A stretch of DNA of 64,000 bases from Bacilli bacterium (GCA_017612805.1 JAGAFD010000009.1:1-64000), one strand, 5' to 3'; shown: positions 44,058 through 53,813, counted from the stretch's first letter. Notes: generated by a model from the sequence alone, not told the origin. Numbers and translations: made by a program.

Positions 44058-45881
44058 TTAATAATTTTCAAACATATTTTTTGTTAGTTTTTTACTTATT
44101 TTACTATTTATCGGCGCAATGTAGTCGGTTTTACCTAAATAATGACTAGTATTAGGGCTTACAATGACAATTGAATACTTTGGATCATCATACGGAAAAT
44201 ACATTGCGGAAGTTTGCGTAATGGTTTTTAAATCATCAATCAAGTCTCCATCAGAATCCATAAATGTTTCGGAAGTGCCAGTTTTACCGGCTGGTTTATA
44301 AGATAAATTTATATAACCCCATCCCGTACCATGATCTAATACTTCAATAAAACCTTGTTGAATTCTTTTTAAATCATCTTCATTAATTGGTACTCTATTT
44401 AATAAGACATTATTGTTATTTAAAATAGTAACATCACCGTCTTTAACCACTTTTACCATACTTAATTTATTACGTATCCCACCATTTGCAATCGTATTAA
44501 TATATGAAGTTAAACTAATTGGTGTATAAGGATCATACTGACCAATTGCTAAATTAAGTAATAAATCCGGAGCCGTATTACTTCCCGGAGTGGGAACATA
44601 TTCTAAAATATCAATGCCACTACTAACCCCCAAACCATAAGTTTTAAACAAATTACGATACTTTAAAAAATCATCCCTACTTACTTCTAGTTTCATATTA
44701 TATTGATACGTATTACCACTTACTTTAATTGCATTAATAAACTGATAATAATTCGAAGAATACTTTAATGCACTTATATCATTAATAAGTCCTAAATCTT
44801 TAAAACTACACTTCGGATTTAAACTATATAACTTAACACAACTATCTTTTAATAACTGATCTCTTTTAATAACATCATAATAATAAGCAACACTTTGGGA
44901 AGCACCCTTAATAACCGAACCAACCACAAAACTTTTAGTTAAAATATCCACTGTTTTATTATCAAATAACGGATTATTAAAATCATTATTTAATAAAGCT
45001 AAGCCAGCTATTGCTTTTATTCCACCACTTTTAGGATCACTAATAATTACATAACTAGTATTATAATATTCAGTATTCTTTAATTTTTTTAAATTAACAA
45101 TTTCTTCCTTTAAAGTCTTTTCGACATCCATTTGTAAATCAATATCAATATTTAAATATAAATCATTACCCGGTTGCATCTTTTTAATTAAGGTTTTAGA
45201 ATAATCATCATTTATTAAATAAACTGCTTTGGTCCCTTTTAAATAATTTTCATATTCTTTTTCTAAAAAAGAGGTCCCTACTAAGTCATTTAAATCATAA
45301 CCTTTATTTAAATAATCGGTTTTATCTTCACTTCTAATTTTTCCTACTTTACCTAATAACATATTTAAACAAGTATCATAATGATAATAGCGTTCATAAG
45401 AAGGATAACTACTAATACCTGGCAAATTTAAGGATAATATTTCGGTTAAAAAATCATTTGTTACATCTTTAAAAATAATTTTTTCATCAAACTTTGAACC
45501 ATGATTCATTAAATAATATAAATAAGCTTTTTGTAAATCTAATTGATTAAGATTATCAATCTTTCTAGCTTGTTGATAATCACTAATCATCTTACTACTT
45601 ACATTATTAAAATTAGCATAATTAGCTAAAACATCAATTACTTCAAAAATATCACTATCTTTAATGTAATGATAAGAAATATTATTAACCGTTATACTAC
45701 TAACCAATAATTTATTATTAACATCATAAATATTCCCACGTAAAGCATTACCACTAGCTAGTTTACGATTCGTTTTAATTAAATATTGTTTTTGATAATA
45801 ATCATATTTCTTTATAATTTGCGTATAACCAATAATAATAGCGATAAATATAATGGTTGTTAAAATTATTTTTCTCTTCAT
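44058..45881 (-). CDS. Class B penicillin-binding protein
   Basis: 607 residues: an N-terminal membrane helix (IILTTIIFIAIIIGYTQII), a dimerisation or pedestal domain (about 45-260) with RGNIYDVNNKLLVSS, and a transpeptidase domain with SVIK (FVVGSVIKGAS), SSN (LKYSSNYYQF) and KTGT (AGKTGTSETF). There are no PASTA domains, so it is more like PbpA/PBP2-type elongation or spore PBPs than FtsI/SpoVD of Bacillus with PASTA. It lies 3 kb from a SEDS gene. TGGTGG precedes ATG. Confidence 0.92.
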   Translation of the reverse strand: MKRKIILTTIIFIAIIIGYTQIIKKYDYYQKQYLIKTNRKLASGNALRGNIYDVNNKLLVSSITVNNISYHYIKDSDIFEVIDVLANYANFNNVSSKMISDYQQARKIDNLNQLDLQKAYLYYLMNHGSKFDEKIIFKDVTNDFLTEILSLNLPGISSYPSYERYYHYDTCLNMLLGKVGKIRSEDKTDYLNKGYDLNDLVGTSFLEKEYENYLKGTKAVYLINDDYSKTLIKKMQPGNDLYLNIDIDLQMDVEKTLKEEIVNLKKLKNTEYYNTSYVIISDPKSGGIKAIAGLALLNNDFNNPLFDNKTVDILTKSFVVGSVIKGASQSVAYYYDVIKRDQLLKDSCVKLYSLNPKCSFKDLGLINDISALKYSSNYYQFINAIKVSGNTYQYNMKLEVSRDDFLKYRNLFKTYGLGVSSGIDILEYVPTPGSNTAPDLLLNLAIGQYDPYTPISLTSYINTIANGGIRNKLSMVKVVKDGDVTILNNNNVLLNRVPINEDDLKRIQQGFIEVLDHGTGWGYINLSYKPAGKTGTSETFMDSDGDLIDDLKTITQTSAMYFPYDDPKYSIVIVSPNTSHYLGKTDYIAPINSKISKKLTKNMFENY

Positions 45882-45932
45882 TAAACCACCATTATTAGTA
45901 TTAAAGTAATTAATAATTTCATACTATTTAAT

Positions 45933-46196
45933 ATGAAAAATATAATTATAAACTATATAAATAAAATAACTATTGATGATATTAATAGTTATTTAATCAG
46001 TAATGACATTTATTTAGACAATAATGAACTTACCTTTACTTATGAATTTATTAAAACCAAGTTCATTAACTATCTAGATGCTCTAGATACTTTTAATATT
46101 AATGATTATCAATCTTTCTATCAAAAGAGTAACTTTGAAAAAATAAAAAACCTCTATGAAGAGGTTTATCAAAAATATCATTATCTAATTAAATAG
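45933..46196 (+). CDS. DUF2624-like protein (YqfT-like)
   Basis: 87 helical residues, with IINYINKITIDDINSYLISN at the N-terminus matching the DUF2624 opening ('xINKITxxELxxY'). In B. subtilis the family member yqfT sits next to nfo, and here it converges on nfo with an overlapping 3' end, which supports the weak sequence match. No function is known to me. The ribosome site is poor. Confidence 0.55.
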   Translation: MKNIIINYINKITIDDINSYLISNDIYLDNNELTFTYEFIKTKFINYLDALDTFNINDYQSFYQKSNFEKIKNLYEEVYQKYHYLIK

Positions 46197-47057
46197 ATTG
46201 GGATTAAACTTGCCACTTTTTAACATCGCAATTTCTTCTTTATAAGGGGCAACACTTGTTTTATCATCAATCTTTAAATAAGGTGTTTCTAATATTTTAG
46301 GAACATCTTTTAAACGTTCATTATTTAAAACGTTGACTAATGCATCAAACCCAATGGTACCAAAGCCAATATTTTCATGGCGATCTTTTTTCGCACCTAA
46401 TTCATTCTTACTATCATTTAGATGAACGCAACCAATTTTATCAATACCAATCAATTGATCAAAATCATCTAAATACTTATCAAATTCATTAATATTAATT
46501 CCTGAATCATTTAAATGACAAGTATCTAAACATACTTTTAAATATGGTGAATCACAAGTATCAATAATTAATTTTATTTCCTCTAAATTAATCCCACATT
46601 CACTGCCTTTTCCAGCCATTGTTTCAACTAAGATATAAACACCACTAACTTCGTTTAAAGCACGCTTAAAAGCGTTACCAATGGCTTTTAAAGCCGCATT
46701 ACGATCAAGTTTAAGTGAAGAACCAGGATGAACAACTAAATACTTAACCCCTAACGCTTTAATGCGTTTTAATTCTTGAATTAAAAAATTAATGCCAAAT
46801 TGATATTTATCATTAACTCCATAATCAGCTAAATTAATAATATATGGTGCATGACAAATAACCTTATTAATATCAATGTTATTCTCATCCATTAATTTAA
46901 TCGCTTCTTTAGTATAAGCATCATTAATAGGATTCCTTAAAGTATTTTGGGGAGCTCCAGTATAAAACATAAAGGTATTAGCATTATAACTAATTGCTTC
47001 TTTAACACTACCTAATAATTGATCACTTTTAAAACTAACATGACTACCTAATATCAC
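46185..47057 (-). CDS. nfo: Endonuclease IV
   Basis: An AP endonuclease of 290 residues that cuts at abasic sites in base-excision repair. TIM-barrel, three-zinc signature: ILGSHVSFKSD, YLVVHPGSSLK, VYILVETMAGKGSE, VCLDTCHLNDSGIN and CVHLNDSKNELGAKKDRHEN. AGGTGAT lies before GTG at 47057, which gives an N-terminus close to the family's usual opening and is preferred over the GTG at 47066. Confidence 0.95.
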   Translation of the reverse strand: MILGSHVSFKSDQLLGSVKEAISYNANTFMFYTGAPQNTLRNPINDAYTKEAIKLMDENNIDINKVICHAPYIINLADYGVNDKYQFGINFLIQELKRIKALGVKYLVVHPGSSLKLDRNAALKAIGNAFKRALNEVSGVYILVETMAGKGSECGINLEEIKLIIDTCDSPYLKVCLDTCHLNDSGININEFDKYLDDFDQLIGIDKIGCVHLNDSKNELGAKKDRHENIGFGTIGFDALVNVLNNERLKDVPKILETPYLKIDDKTSVAPYKEEIAMLKSGKFNPNLFN

Positions 47058-47107
47058 TATAATCACCTAATAAAATTATATAAAAAAAAATCTTGCTAAG
47101 CAAGATT

Positions 47108-47695
47108 TTATGTTGTTGCGTTAGTTAAACCAGTTCCAGCTTTCCAATAATAACCAGTTCCAGCAGAAGGACAGTTACCAGCTGATGAAGCACTAGCAGT
47201 AACTACATCTTCAAGTCTAGTAGCATTAGCAAGTTGGTTTAATGTTTTACTATTAATTAAGTATTGACCATTACTTAATTTAACAACAAATTCAGTATTA
47301 ATACCATCATTAAAGATTAATACATATCCAGAATAAGTAGTATTATTCTTCTTATCTACAAATCCATCACTAATTAATTTAGTAATTGTAATACACATTA
47401 ATTGACCTTTTGTACCAGATGCTGAGTTTAAAGGTACAGCATACATTGCACCATCTGTTAGTGCAGCAGCAGTACTAGGTAAAGCTTTTGGAGAAGCAGT
47501 CATCATTACGTTAGTAAATGCCATTCCAGCACCATCTCTAGCAATAGTCATTGCTTCTGTTCTAAATGCAGATCTTCTTGAGTTAGCCATAATACCAGTT
47601 ACGTTAGGTAATGCGATTAAAACTAAAATAGCTAAAATTACGATAACTGCAAGCAATTCAACTAATGTAAAACCATTATTATTCAATTTCTTCAT
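47108..47695 (-). CDS. Type IV pilin-like prepilin, copy 2
   Basis: 195 residues. The short positive leader MKKLNNNG is cut before FTLVELLAVIVILAILVLIA, the class III signal with Glu at +5, then a globular domain. Two cysteines (LMCITITKL and GNCPSAGTG) could form a disulfide. The last segment GTGYYWKAGTGL matches the other copy. Acts in a type IV pilus or ComGC-like competence pseudopilus; no assembly genes are in the window. It follows a paralogue by 22 bases. Confidence 0.9.
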   Translation of the reverse strand: MKKLNNNGFTLVELLAVIVILAILVLIALPNVTGIMANSRRSAFRTEAMTIARDGAGMAFTNVMMTASPKALPSTAAALTDGAMYAVPLNSASGTKGQLMCITITKLISDGFVDKKNNTTYSGYVLIFNDGINTEFVVKLSNGQYLINSKTLNQLANATRLEDVVTASASSAGNCPSAGTGYYWKAGTGLTNATT

Positions 47696-47717
47696 ATTAT
47701 CAATCGCTTTCTAATTA

Positions 47718-48299
47718 TTATTTTAATCCTTGGCCGGCTTTCCAATATTTAGCAGCAGTTAAGTTTGGACAACTACCAGCAGAACCAGCATTAGCTGTAA
47801 CTACATCGCTAATATTTGTAGCATTAGCAAGTTGGTCTAAAGATTTATTATTAATTTGATATTGACCATTACCTAATTTAACAAAGAATTCAGTATTAGT
47901 TCCATCATTAAATACTTGAACATATCCAGTATATGTAGAACTATTCTTTTTATCAACAAATCCATCACTAATCAATTTGCTAATTGAAATACACATGTAT
48001 TGACCTTTAGTACCATCAGCTGAGTTTAATGGTAATGCAAAGATTGCACCATCAACTGCATTAGTAGTACCTTCAGCAGCAATTGCATTAGGAGTAGCTG
48101 TTGTCATAACATTTGTAAATGCCATTCCAGCACCATCTCTGGCAATAGTCATTGCTTCTGTTCTAAAAGCAGACTTTCTTGAGTTAGCCATGATACCAGT
48201 AACATTTGGTAATGCTAACAATACTAATATCGCTAAGATTACGATAACTGCAAGTAATTCAACTAAAGTAAAACCATTTTTGTTTTTCATTTTTTTCAT
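47718..48299 (-). CDS. Type IV pilin-like prepilin, copy 1
   Basis: 193 residues with leader MKKMKNKNG and FTLVELLAVIVILAILVLLA. It is nearly identical to copy 2 through residue 60 and well conserved to the end (AKYWKAGQGLK). The globular part varies in the stretch after NVMTTATPNA. A promoter TTGCGT-17-TATAAT (48351-48323, minus strand) drives both. Tandem pilins suggest a major/minor pair or an allelic reservoir. Confidence 0.9.
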   Translation of the reverse strand: MKKMKNKNGFTLVELLAVIVILAILVLLALPNVTGIMANSRKSAFRTEAMTIARDGAGMAFTNVMTTATPNAIAAEGTTNAVDGAIFALPLNSADGTKGQYMCISISKLISDGFVDKKNSSTYTGYVQVFNDGTNTEFFVKLGNGQYQINNKSLDQLANATNISDVVTANAGSAGSCPNLTAAKYWKAGQGLK

Positions 48300-48322
48300 T
48301 CAATCAACCCTATTCTGTCTTC

Positions 48323-48351
48323 ATTATAAATTAAAAAAAACTTAAACGCAA
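48323..48351 (-). promoter_or_regulatory. Promoter of the pilin pair
   Basis: Minus strand: TTGCGT (48351-48346), 17 bases, TATAAT (48328-48323), with a leader of about 20 bases. Confidence 0.7.
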
Positions 48352-48382
48352 CAAAAATAAAAGGTCTTAACACCAGTTTACA

Positions 48383-48604
48383 TTATTTTACACTATCAAT
48401 AATATTTGATAACATATTCATCCCATCAACTACATGATTAATCTTTTGAAAACGCTCTTCGCGCTTTCTTGCTTGATAACGTTTCATAAACATTTTAAAA
48501 CTCGCTGGATCACGATTTAAATATGTTATTAAATAACTGTTATTAAGTAAATATTCATAAAGTTTCGGATCTTCTTTAATACTTTTGATAATTAAACGAT
48601 TCAC
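48383..48604 (-). CDS. YlbE-like protein
   Basis: 73 helical residues, IKEDPKLYEYLLNNSYLITYLNRDPASFK matching the YlbE pattern ('PxLxxFLRxxPxWYRxLxRxP', described here by its spaced residues). It starts at a GTG that overlaps the ylbD stop by one base, after GGAGAAGAG, so the two are translationally coupled. In B. subtilis ylbD and ylbE are also adjacent. Function unknown. Confidence 0.65.
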   Translation of the reverse strand: MNRLIIKSIKEDPKLYEYLLNNSYLITYLNRDPASFKMFMKRYQARKREERFQKINHVVDGMNMLSNIIDSVK

Positions 48605-48954
48605 TACTCTTCTCCAAACACTTTATTAATGTCACTTGCTTTGGAAGGATTAGAAGGATTATTAACCACATTATTTGCTTTTGTTCCCACTAAAGCGGAA
48701 ATAATTTCTAAACTCTTCTTAGCATTATTAATTGATTCTTCTAATTTATTAACATCCATATTCTTAATCGTATCTTTAATCTTGCTAAAATCAACACTAT
48801 TACTTTTCTTATATTTATCCCACACTTTTGAATCTTTTCCATATAAATCATACATCTCATATAATTGTTGCCATGATATATCCCCTTTATTTACATGTTC
48901 ACTAAACTCCGGGTTTTCTCTAACAAAAGTTTTAAATTGTTCTTTTTTATCCAT
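48604..48954 (-). CDS. YlbD-like putative coat protein
   Basis: 116 residues. The N-terminus KEQFKTFVRENPEFSEHV, then GDISWQQLYEMYDLYGKD, matches the YlbD coat family ('FKxFVxxHPxLxxxVRxGxxxWQxxYExWxLxG'), which is deposited on the spore in B. subtilis. An amphipathic helix and polar tail follow. The start ATG directly abuts the T-run of a hairpin whose 3' arm holds the ribosome site AGGTGAT. It lies after parC, so that hairpin should prevent read-through expression. Confidence 0.75.
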   Translation of the reverse strand: MDKKEQFKTFVRENPEFSEHVNKGDISWQQLYEMYDLYGKDSKVWDKYKKSNSVDFSKIKDTIKNMDVNKLEESINNAKKSLEIISALVGTKANNVVNNPSNPSKASDINKVFGEE

Positions 48955-48956
48955 AA

Positions 48957-48989
48957 AAAATCACCTACTAAATTATATTAGTAAGTGAT
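48957..48989 (-). terminator. parC terminator hiding the ylbD ribosome site
   Basis: Minus strand: AATCACTTACTAA pairs with TTTAGTAGGTGATT (2-base bulge) around a TATAA loop and is followed by TTTTT and the ylbD ATG. The ribosome site is inside the 3' arm. The loop region AATATAAT resembles a sigma -10. Confidence 0.7.
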
Positions 48990-48999
48990 TGTTTTAATA

Positions 49000-51513
49000 C
49001 TATAGTTTAAAGTCATCAATAAAATCATCTATTGATAGATTAACTACTTCTTCTTCCTTAACTGGTTCTTCTTCAACTACTTTAACCTCTTCGCTTTTAA
49101 AGATAATTTCATCAGCTTTAACGAACGCTTCATCAATATCATATTTAGAAATTGCTGAACCAGTAGAAGCTAAATCCATAATTGGAATATCACTATTCTT
49201 GATTTCATCTATTTCTGATACACACTTAATACAAATTGTATCATGAGTATTAGTTACAAATGCATTTAAAATGTTATATGGATTTGATTTAACTTTCTTA
49301 ATTAAAGTGCCACCACGTTTCGCACGGTTCATTAAATCTAAGTCGGCTAAGCGAATGCGTTTAGCGGTTTTCTTATCCGTAATGATATCTAAATATTCAT
49401 GAGTATCATCATAACATAAACCAGCTACTACGATATCATCTTTTAAGCTAATACCTTTAACCCCACTAGCCGTCTTACCAACTACCGGTACTTCTTTAGC
49501 ACTATAATGTAAGTAATAACCATTTTGCGTTACTAATAAAACATTGCCTAAATCAAGCGTTGCACTAATAAGTTCATCGCCAGCTTTTAATTTCATACAA
49601 GTAATTGGTTTAGAATTACGTGATACCATAAACTCATTAATATTTGAACGTTTAATCATACCATTTTTCGTAATAAAGATAATATTTTCATTAGACTCTT
49701 TATACATCATTGCCCCAATAATTTTTTCATCCGGTGCAATAGAGATAAGATTAGAAATATGTTTACCTAAATCTTTAAACTTCGATTCAAAAATCGTATG
49801 AACTGGTACAAATAAATAATTACCTAAGTTCGTAAACAATAAAATCTTATCAAGGGTATTACAATTAAATTTACCAATAATATAATCACCTGGTTTTAAA
49901 GTTGTTTCTTCACCTTCACAAGCTTTAACTGATTTAATTGAAACACGTTTTACATAACCTTCATTACTTACAAATACCATCACATTTTCTTTTGGTATCA
50001 TTTCGGTCATATCAAGTTTTATTTCTTCATCAAGTTCACTAATTTCTGTTCTTCTTTCAGATTTATATTCTTTCTTAATTTCATTTAATTCGGATTTCAT
50101 TTGTTTCTTTAAAATTGTCTCATCATTTAAGATTGTTTTTAATAATTCAATTGTACGATTTAAGTTATCAAATTCTTGTTTTAATGCTTCAACATCCGTA
50201 TTACTTAAACGATATAATTTCATATCAACAATTGCAGTTGCTTGACGTTCCGTAAATTCAAATTTATCAATTAAGTTTTTAATTGAATCACTACGATTTA
50301 AACTCTTACGAATAGTTTTAATTATTTCATCTAGAATATCAACCGCTTTTAATAAACCATTAACAATTTCTAAACGTTCTAACGCATGATCTAAATGATA
50401 TCTTGTTTTTCTTAAAACCACATCTTTTTGATGAGCAATAAATGCATCTAAGATTTCAAGTAGTCCTAATTGTTTAGGACGACGATCACAAATCGCTACC
50501 ATATTAAAGTTATAGTTTACTTGTAAATCGGTATTCTTAAGTAAATAATTTAATATTAATTCACTATTTGCTTCTTTCTTTAAATCAATCACAATTCTTG
50601 CTAAATGTTCTTTATCAGATTCATCACGAACATCAGTAATGCCATCAACTTTTTTATCAATTTTGATGTCTTCGATTTTCTTACGTAAACCTTCTTTTAA
50701 AACATCGTATGGTATTTCTTCGATAATAATTTGATTTTTTCCTTTTTCATTAACGATTCTTGTTTTAGCACGAACGGTAATTTTACCACGACCCGTTTCA
50801 TAAGCTTGTCTTAAACCAGCAATTCCTAAAACAACCCCACCAGTTGGAAAGTCTGGTCCTTTAACTATATTTAAGATTGTATCTAATCTTGAATTTGGAT
50901 TATCAATACGATAAATTGTTGCATCAATAACTTCTGCTAAATTATGTGGAGGAATGTTAGTTGCATAACCAGCAGAAATACCTGTTGAACCATTTACTAA
51001 AAGGTTGGGAAAATTAGCTGGAAGAACCGTTGGTTCTAAATCTTCATCCGAATAATTTAGGGTCATTAATACTGCATCATGATCAATATCTTTAAGCATT
51101 ACCCCAGCAAGTTTAGTTAATCTTGTTTCCGTATAACGATAAGCTGCTGGTCCATCACCATCAATTGAACCATTATTACCATGGATATCAATGAATAATT
51201 CACGCATTTTCCAATTTTGCGACATGTTAATCATGGCCCCATAAATTGATGAGTCACCATGTGGATGGTATTTACCCATAACATCCCCAACCGCTTTAGC
51301 ACATTTACGGTAAGGTTTATCAAAGGTATTTTTATTTTCCCACATCGTATATAAAATTCTTCTTTGAACCGGTTTTAAACCATCTCTTACATCTGGTAAG
51401 GCACGATCTTGAATAATACTTTTAGAATATCTTCCAAAACGATCCCCCATAATATCTTCAAGAGTATAATCATATATTTTTTCTATAATTGTTTTTGTTT
51501 CTTTTTTTGCCAT
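49000..51513 (-). CDS. parC: DNA topoisomerase IV subunit A
   Basis: 837 residues. Very like Bacillus ParC in its opening EDIMGDRFGRYSKSIIQDRA and in GNNGSIDGDGPAAYRYTETR, where the Tyr is the DNA-attacking residue, and HPHGDSSIYGAM (quinolone region). The C-terminal propeller has only a degenerate GyrA-box (RAKRGGTLIKK instead of QRRGGKG), which supports ParC over GyrA. An acidic tail follows (VVEEEPVKEEEVVN). AGGAGG precedes ATG. It follows parE by 5 bases and decatenates daughter chromosomes with it. Confidence 0.94.
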   Translation of the reverse strand: MAKKETKTIIEKIYDYTLEDIMGDRFGRYSKSIIQDRALPDVRDGLKPVQRRILYTMWENKNTFDKPYRKCAKAVGDVMGKYHPHGDSSIYGAMINMSQNWKMRELFIDIHGNNGSIDGDGPAAYRYTETRLTKLAGVMLKDIDHDAVLMTLNYSDEDLEPTVLPANFPNLLVNGSTGISAGYATNIPPHNLAEVIDATIYRIDNPNSRLDTILNIVKGPDFPTGGVVLGIAGLRQAYETGRGKITVRAKTRIVNEKGKNQIIIEEIPYDVLKEGLRKKIEDIKIDKKVDGITDVRDESDKEHLARIVIDLKKEANSELILNYLLKNTDLQVNYNFNMVAICDRRPKQLGLLEILDAFIAHQKDVVLRKTRYHLDHALERLEIVNGLLKAVDILDEIIKTIRKSLNRSDSIKNLIDKFEFTERQATAIVDMKLYRLSNTDVEALKQEFDNLNRTIELLKTILNDETILKKQMKSELNEIKKEYKSERRTEISELDEEIKLDMTEMIPKENVMVFVSNEGYVKRVSIKSVKACEGEETTLKPGDYIIGKFNCNTLDKILLFTNLGNYLFVPVHTIFESKFKDLGKHISNLISIAPDEKIIGAMMYKESNENIIFITKNGMIKRSNINEFMVSRNSKPITCMKLKAGDELISATLDLGNVLLVTQNGYYLHYSAKEVPVVGKTASGVKGISLKDDIVVAGLCYDDTHEYLDIITDKKTAKRIRLADLDLMNRAKRGGTLIKKVKSNPYNILNAFVTNTHDTICIKCVSEIDEIKNSDIPIMDLASTGSAISKYDIDEAFVKADEIIFKSEEVKVVEEEPVKEEEVVNLSIDDFIDDFKL

Positions 51514-51518
51514 CTTGA

Positions 51519-53423
51519 TTACCTCCTAAAGTTGTCTACCGTATTAAAGTCAACGTTTTCTTCAATCCACTCTTTACGTGGCTCAACTTTATCACCCATT
51601 AATACAGTTACTCTTTTTTCTGCAAGTGCCGCATCCGTAATTGATACTTTAATTAAACTACGGGTTTCTGGATTCATGGTTGTTTCGTATAATTCATCAG
51701 CATCCATTTCACCTAAACCTTTGAAACGTTGCACTTTATATGAACCTTTAACTTCCGCTTTGCGTTTTTCTAAATCCTCATCAGTTGCTACATACTCTTT
51801 ATATTTACCAAAATCTAAGGCATATAAAGGTGGATTAGCAATATATAACATTCCCTTTTCAATTAAAGGACGCATAAAGCGATAAAAGAATGTTAATAAA
51901 AGGATTTGAATATGGGCACCATCATCATCGGCATCGGTCATAATTATTACTTTTCCATAATTAGAATCTTCTGGATTAAAATCAGCCCCAATACCAGCGC
52001 CAATAGCATAAGTTAACGTATTTAATTCTTCATTCGCATTAATATCATTTGATGAAGCTTTTTCACAGTTTAATACTTTACCTCTTAAAGGTAAGATTGC
52101 TTGGGTTTCACGATTACGACCAGTTTTAGCAGAACCACCGGCAGAATCCCCTTCCACCAAGAATAATTCCATTTTCGAACTATCCCTACCGGTAGCTTTC
52201 GCAAGCTTACCAGATAAAATATGTTCTTTTTTATCTTTACCTTTTCCTTGTCTTGCAGCTTCTCTTGCTTTTCTAGCGGCTTCACGCGCTAGTTTTGATT
52301 TAGAAGCTTTACCAACTACAGATAATGCAATTTCTTTATTTTCTTCTAAGAAGAACTTAATGTTTTCATAAACAATCGATTCCGTAATACTTCTTGCTTC
52401 TGGGGTACCTAACTTACCTTTCGTTTGACCTTCGAATTGTAATAAGTTTTCTGGAATACGTAAATTAATAATTGCCGTCAAGCCTTCTCTTACATCACTA
52501 CCGTCAAACGTACCATCTTTAGCTTTTAATAAACCATTATTTTTGGCATAATCATTAAATGCTTTCGTTAAACCAGTTTTAAAACCAACTTCATGTGAAC
52601 CACCATCGGAAGTTTTAACATTATTAACAAATGAAACAATGTTTTCGTTATAACCTTCTTGATATTGCATCGCAATATCTACTTCAATACCAGATTTTGC
52701 ACCTTTAAAAGATAATACTTGGTGTAATACCTTTTTACCTTCATTAATATATTCAACAAAGTTTACTAAACCATTTTCATAATGGAACGATGCTTCTCTA
52801 CCATCTATTTCATCAATAACATCAACGGTTAAACCGCTAAGTAAGAATGCACTTTCTTGCATTCTTTCACAAATCGTTGTATATGAAAAATTCGTCACTT
52901 TAAAGATTTCTGGATCAGGTAAAAAAGTTACAATTGTCCCAGTCTTATTAGATTTACCAATTGTCTTTAATGGACTTTCTACTTTACCACCGTCGCAAAA
53001 ACGAATATTAGAAATTAATCCATCACGATAAATCGTAACATCCATTTTCTTACTTAAAGCGTTAACTACGGAACCACCAACGCCATGTAGACCACCAGAA
53101 ACTTTATAGTTTCCTTCTTCGAACTTACCACCAGCATGCAATACCGTATAAATTACTTCTGGCGTAGTTTTTCCGGATTCATGCATTCCTATTGGAACCC
53201 CACGACCTGAATCGGCAACAGTTACGCTACCATCTTTATTTAAACTAATTTTAATATAGTTACCATATCCATTAATAACTTCGTCAATTGAATTATCAAC
53301 AATCTCCCATACTAAATGATGTAAGCCTCTTTTATCAGTTGACCCAATATACATACCAGGTCTTTTTCTAACTGCTTCTAAACCTTCTAGTATTTTAATT
53401 GTGGATTCATCATATTTTGCCAT
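51519..53423 (-). CDS. parE: DNA topoisomerase IV subunit B
   Basis: 634-residue GHKL ATPase/TOPRIM subunit. Motifs: VRKRPGMYIGSTDKRGLHHL, DSGRGVPIGMHESGK, GGLHGVGGSVVNALS, the TOPRIM EGDSAGGSA and MTDADDDGAHIQ, and the C-terminal MGDKVEPRKEWIEENV. These fit ParE more than GyrB, and parC follows immediately. The start is MAKYDES at 53423 after GGTGA and a TATAAT; the frame is open 19 codons upstream. Confidence 0.94.
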   Translation of the reverse strand: MAKYDESTIKILEGLEAVRKRPGMYIGSTDKRGLHHLVWEIVDNSIDEVINGYGNYIKISLNKDGSVTVADSGRGVPIGMHESGKTTPEVIYTVLHAGGKFEEGNYKVSGGLHGVGGSVVNALSKKMDVTIYRDGLISNIRFCDGGKVESPLKTIGKSNKTGTIVTFLPDPEIFKVTNFSYTTICERMQESAFLLSGLTVDVIDEIDGREASFHYENGLVNFVEYINEGKKVLHQVLSFKGAKSGIEVDIAMQYQEGYNENIVSFVNNVKTSDGGSHEVGFKTGLTKAFNDYAKNNGLLKAKDGTFDGSDVREGLTAIINLRIPENLLQFEGQTKGKLGTPEARSITESIVYENIKFFLEENKEIALSVVGKASKSKLAREAARKAREAARQGKGKDKKEHILSGKLAKATGRDSSKMELFLVEGDSAGGSAKTGRNRETQAILPLRGKVLNCEKASSNDINANEELNTLTYAIGAGIGADFNPEDSNYGKVIIMTDADDDGAHIQILLLTFFYRFMRPLIEKGMLYIANPPLYALDFGKYKEYVATDEDLEKRKAEVKGSYKVQRFKGLGEMDADELYETTMNPETRSLIKVSITDAALAEKRVTVLMGDKVEPRKEWIEENVDFNTVDNFRR

Positions 53424-53511
53424 ATTTTTCACCATTAAAATTATAGCATAGATTTTTAAAGAAAAACAAACAATTGACACAAGTTTGTCGATAATTCCTA
53501 GAAAAAATAAA

Positions 53512-53530
53512 AAATCGCATTAAAGCGATT
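53512..53530 (-). terminator. Terminator before parE
   Basis: AATCGC / GCGATT with a 6-base loop overlaps the stop of the small membrane protein gene and is followed on the minus strand by a T-rich run. Confidence 0.65.
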
Positions 53531-53813
53531 CATTATCATCATCTTTTTTCTTTGGTAAGATAACATTATCATCATCATTATCAAAGCTTGTTGTTTCTTC
53601 TTTAGCTACATCTAATTTTATCGTATCATCAATTCTTAAAAAAGCATCTTTTTCTTCTTCAAGTTTCTTTTCTTCTTTTTTCTTATCTTTAGCTTTCGTA
53701 TCCGTTAAACCTAAAAACAAAATTAAGAAAAACACTAAGATTAAAAGTGCAATAATACAAAATAAAATTACGCCAAAATATTCATAACCAAATATTTTAT
53801 CAATAAATTTCAT
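53520..53813 (-). CDS. Small membrane protein, unknown
   Basis: 97 residues: one strong membrane helix (GVILFCIIALLILVFFLILF) then a highly charged Lys/Glu/Asp tail (KKKEEKKLEEEKD; DNDDDNVILPKKKDDDN). AGAGGAG precedes ATG at 53813, so the upstream start at 53840 is rejected. It follows yneF closely. A membrane anchor with a flexible cytoplasmic tail; no family recognised. Confidence 0.65.
   Translation of the reverse strand: MKFIDKIFGYEYFGVILFCIIALLILVFFLILFLGLTDTKAKDKKKEEKKLEEEKDAFLRIDDTIKLDVAKEETTSFDNDDDNVILPKKKDDDNESL

Noticed and set aside
49000-53423. gyrA/gyrB assignment for the topoisomerase genes
   Set aside because: The GyrA box is degenerate and both sequences match Bacillus ParC/ParE block by block (for example MGDKVEPRKEWIEENV), so topoisomerase IV is the better call.
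53424-53480. Extended N-terminus of ParE
   Set aside because: The extra 19 codons overlap the TATAAT promoter and contain no match to the family; the ribosome site lies before 53423.
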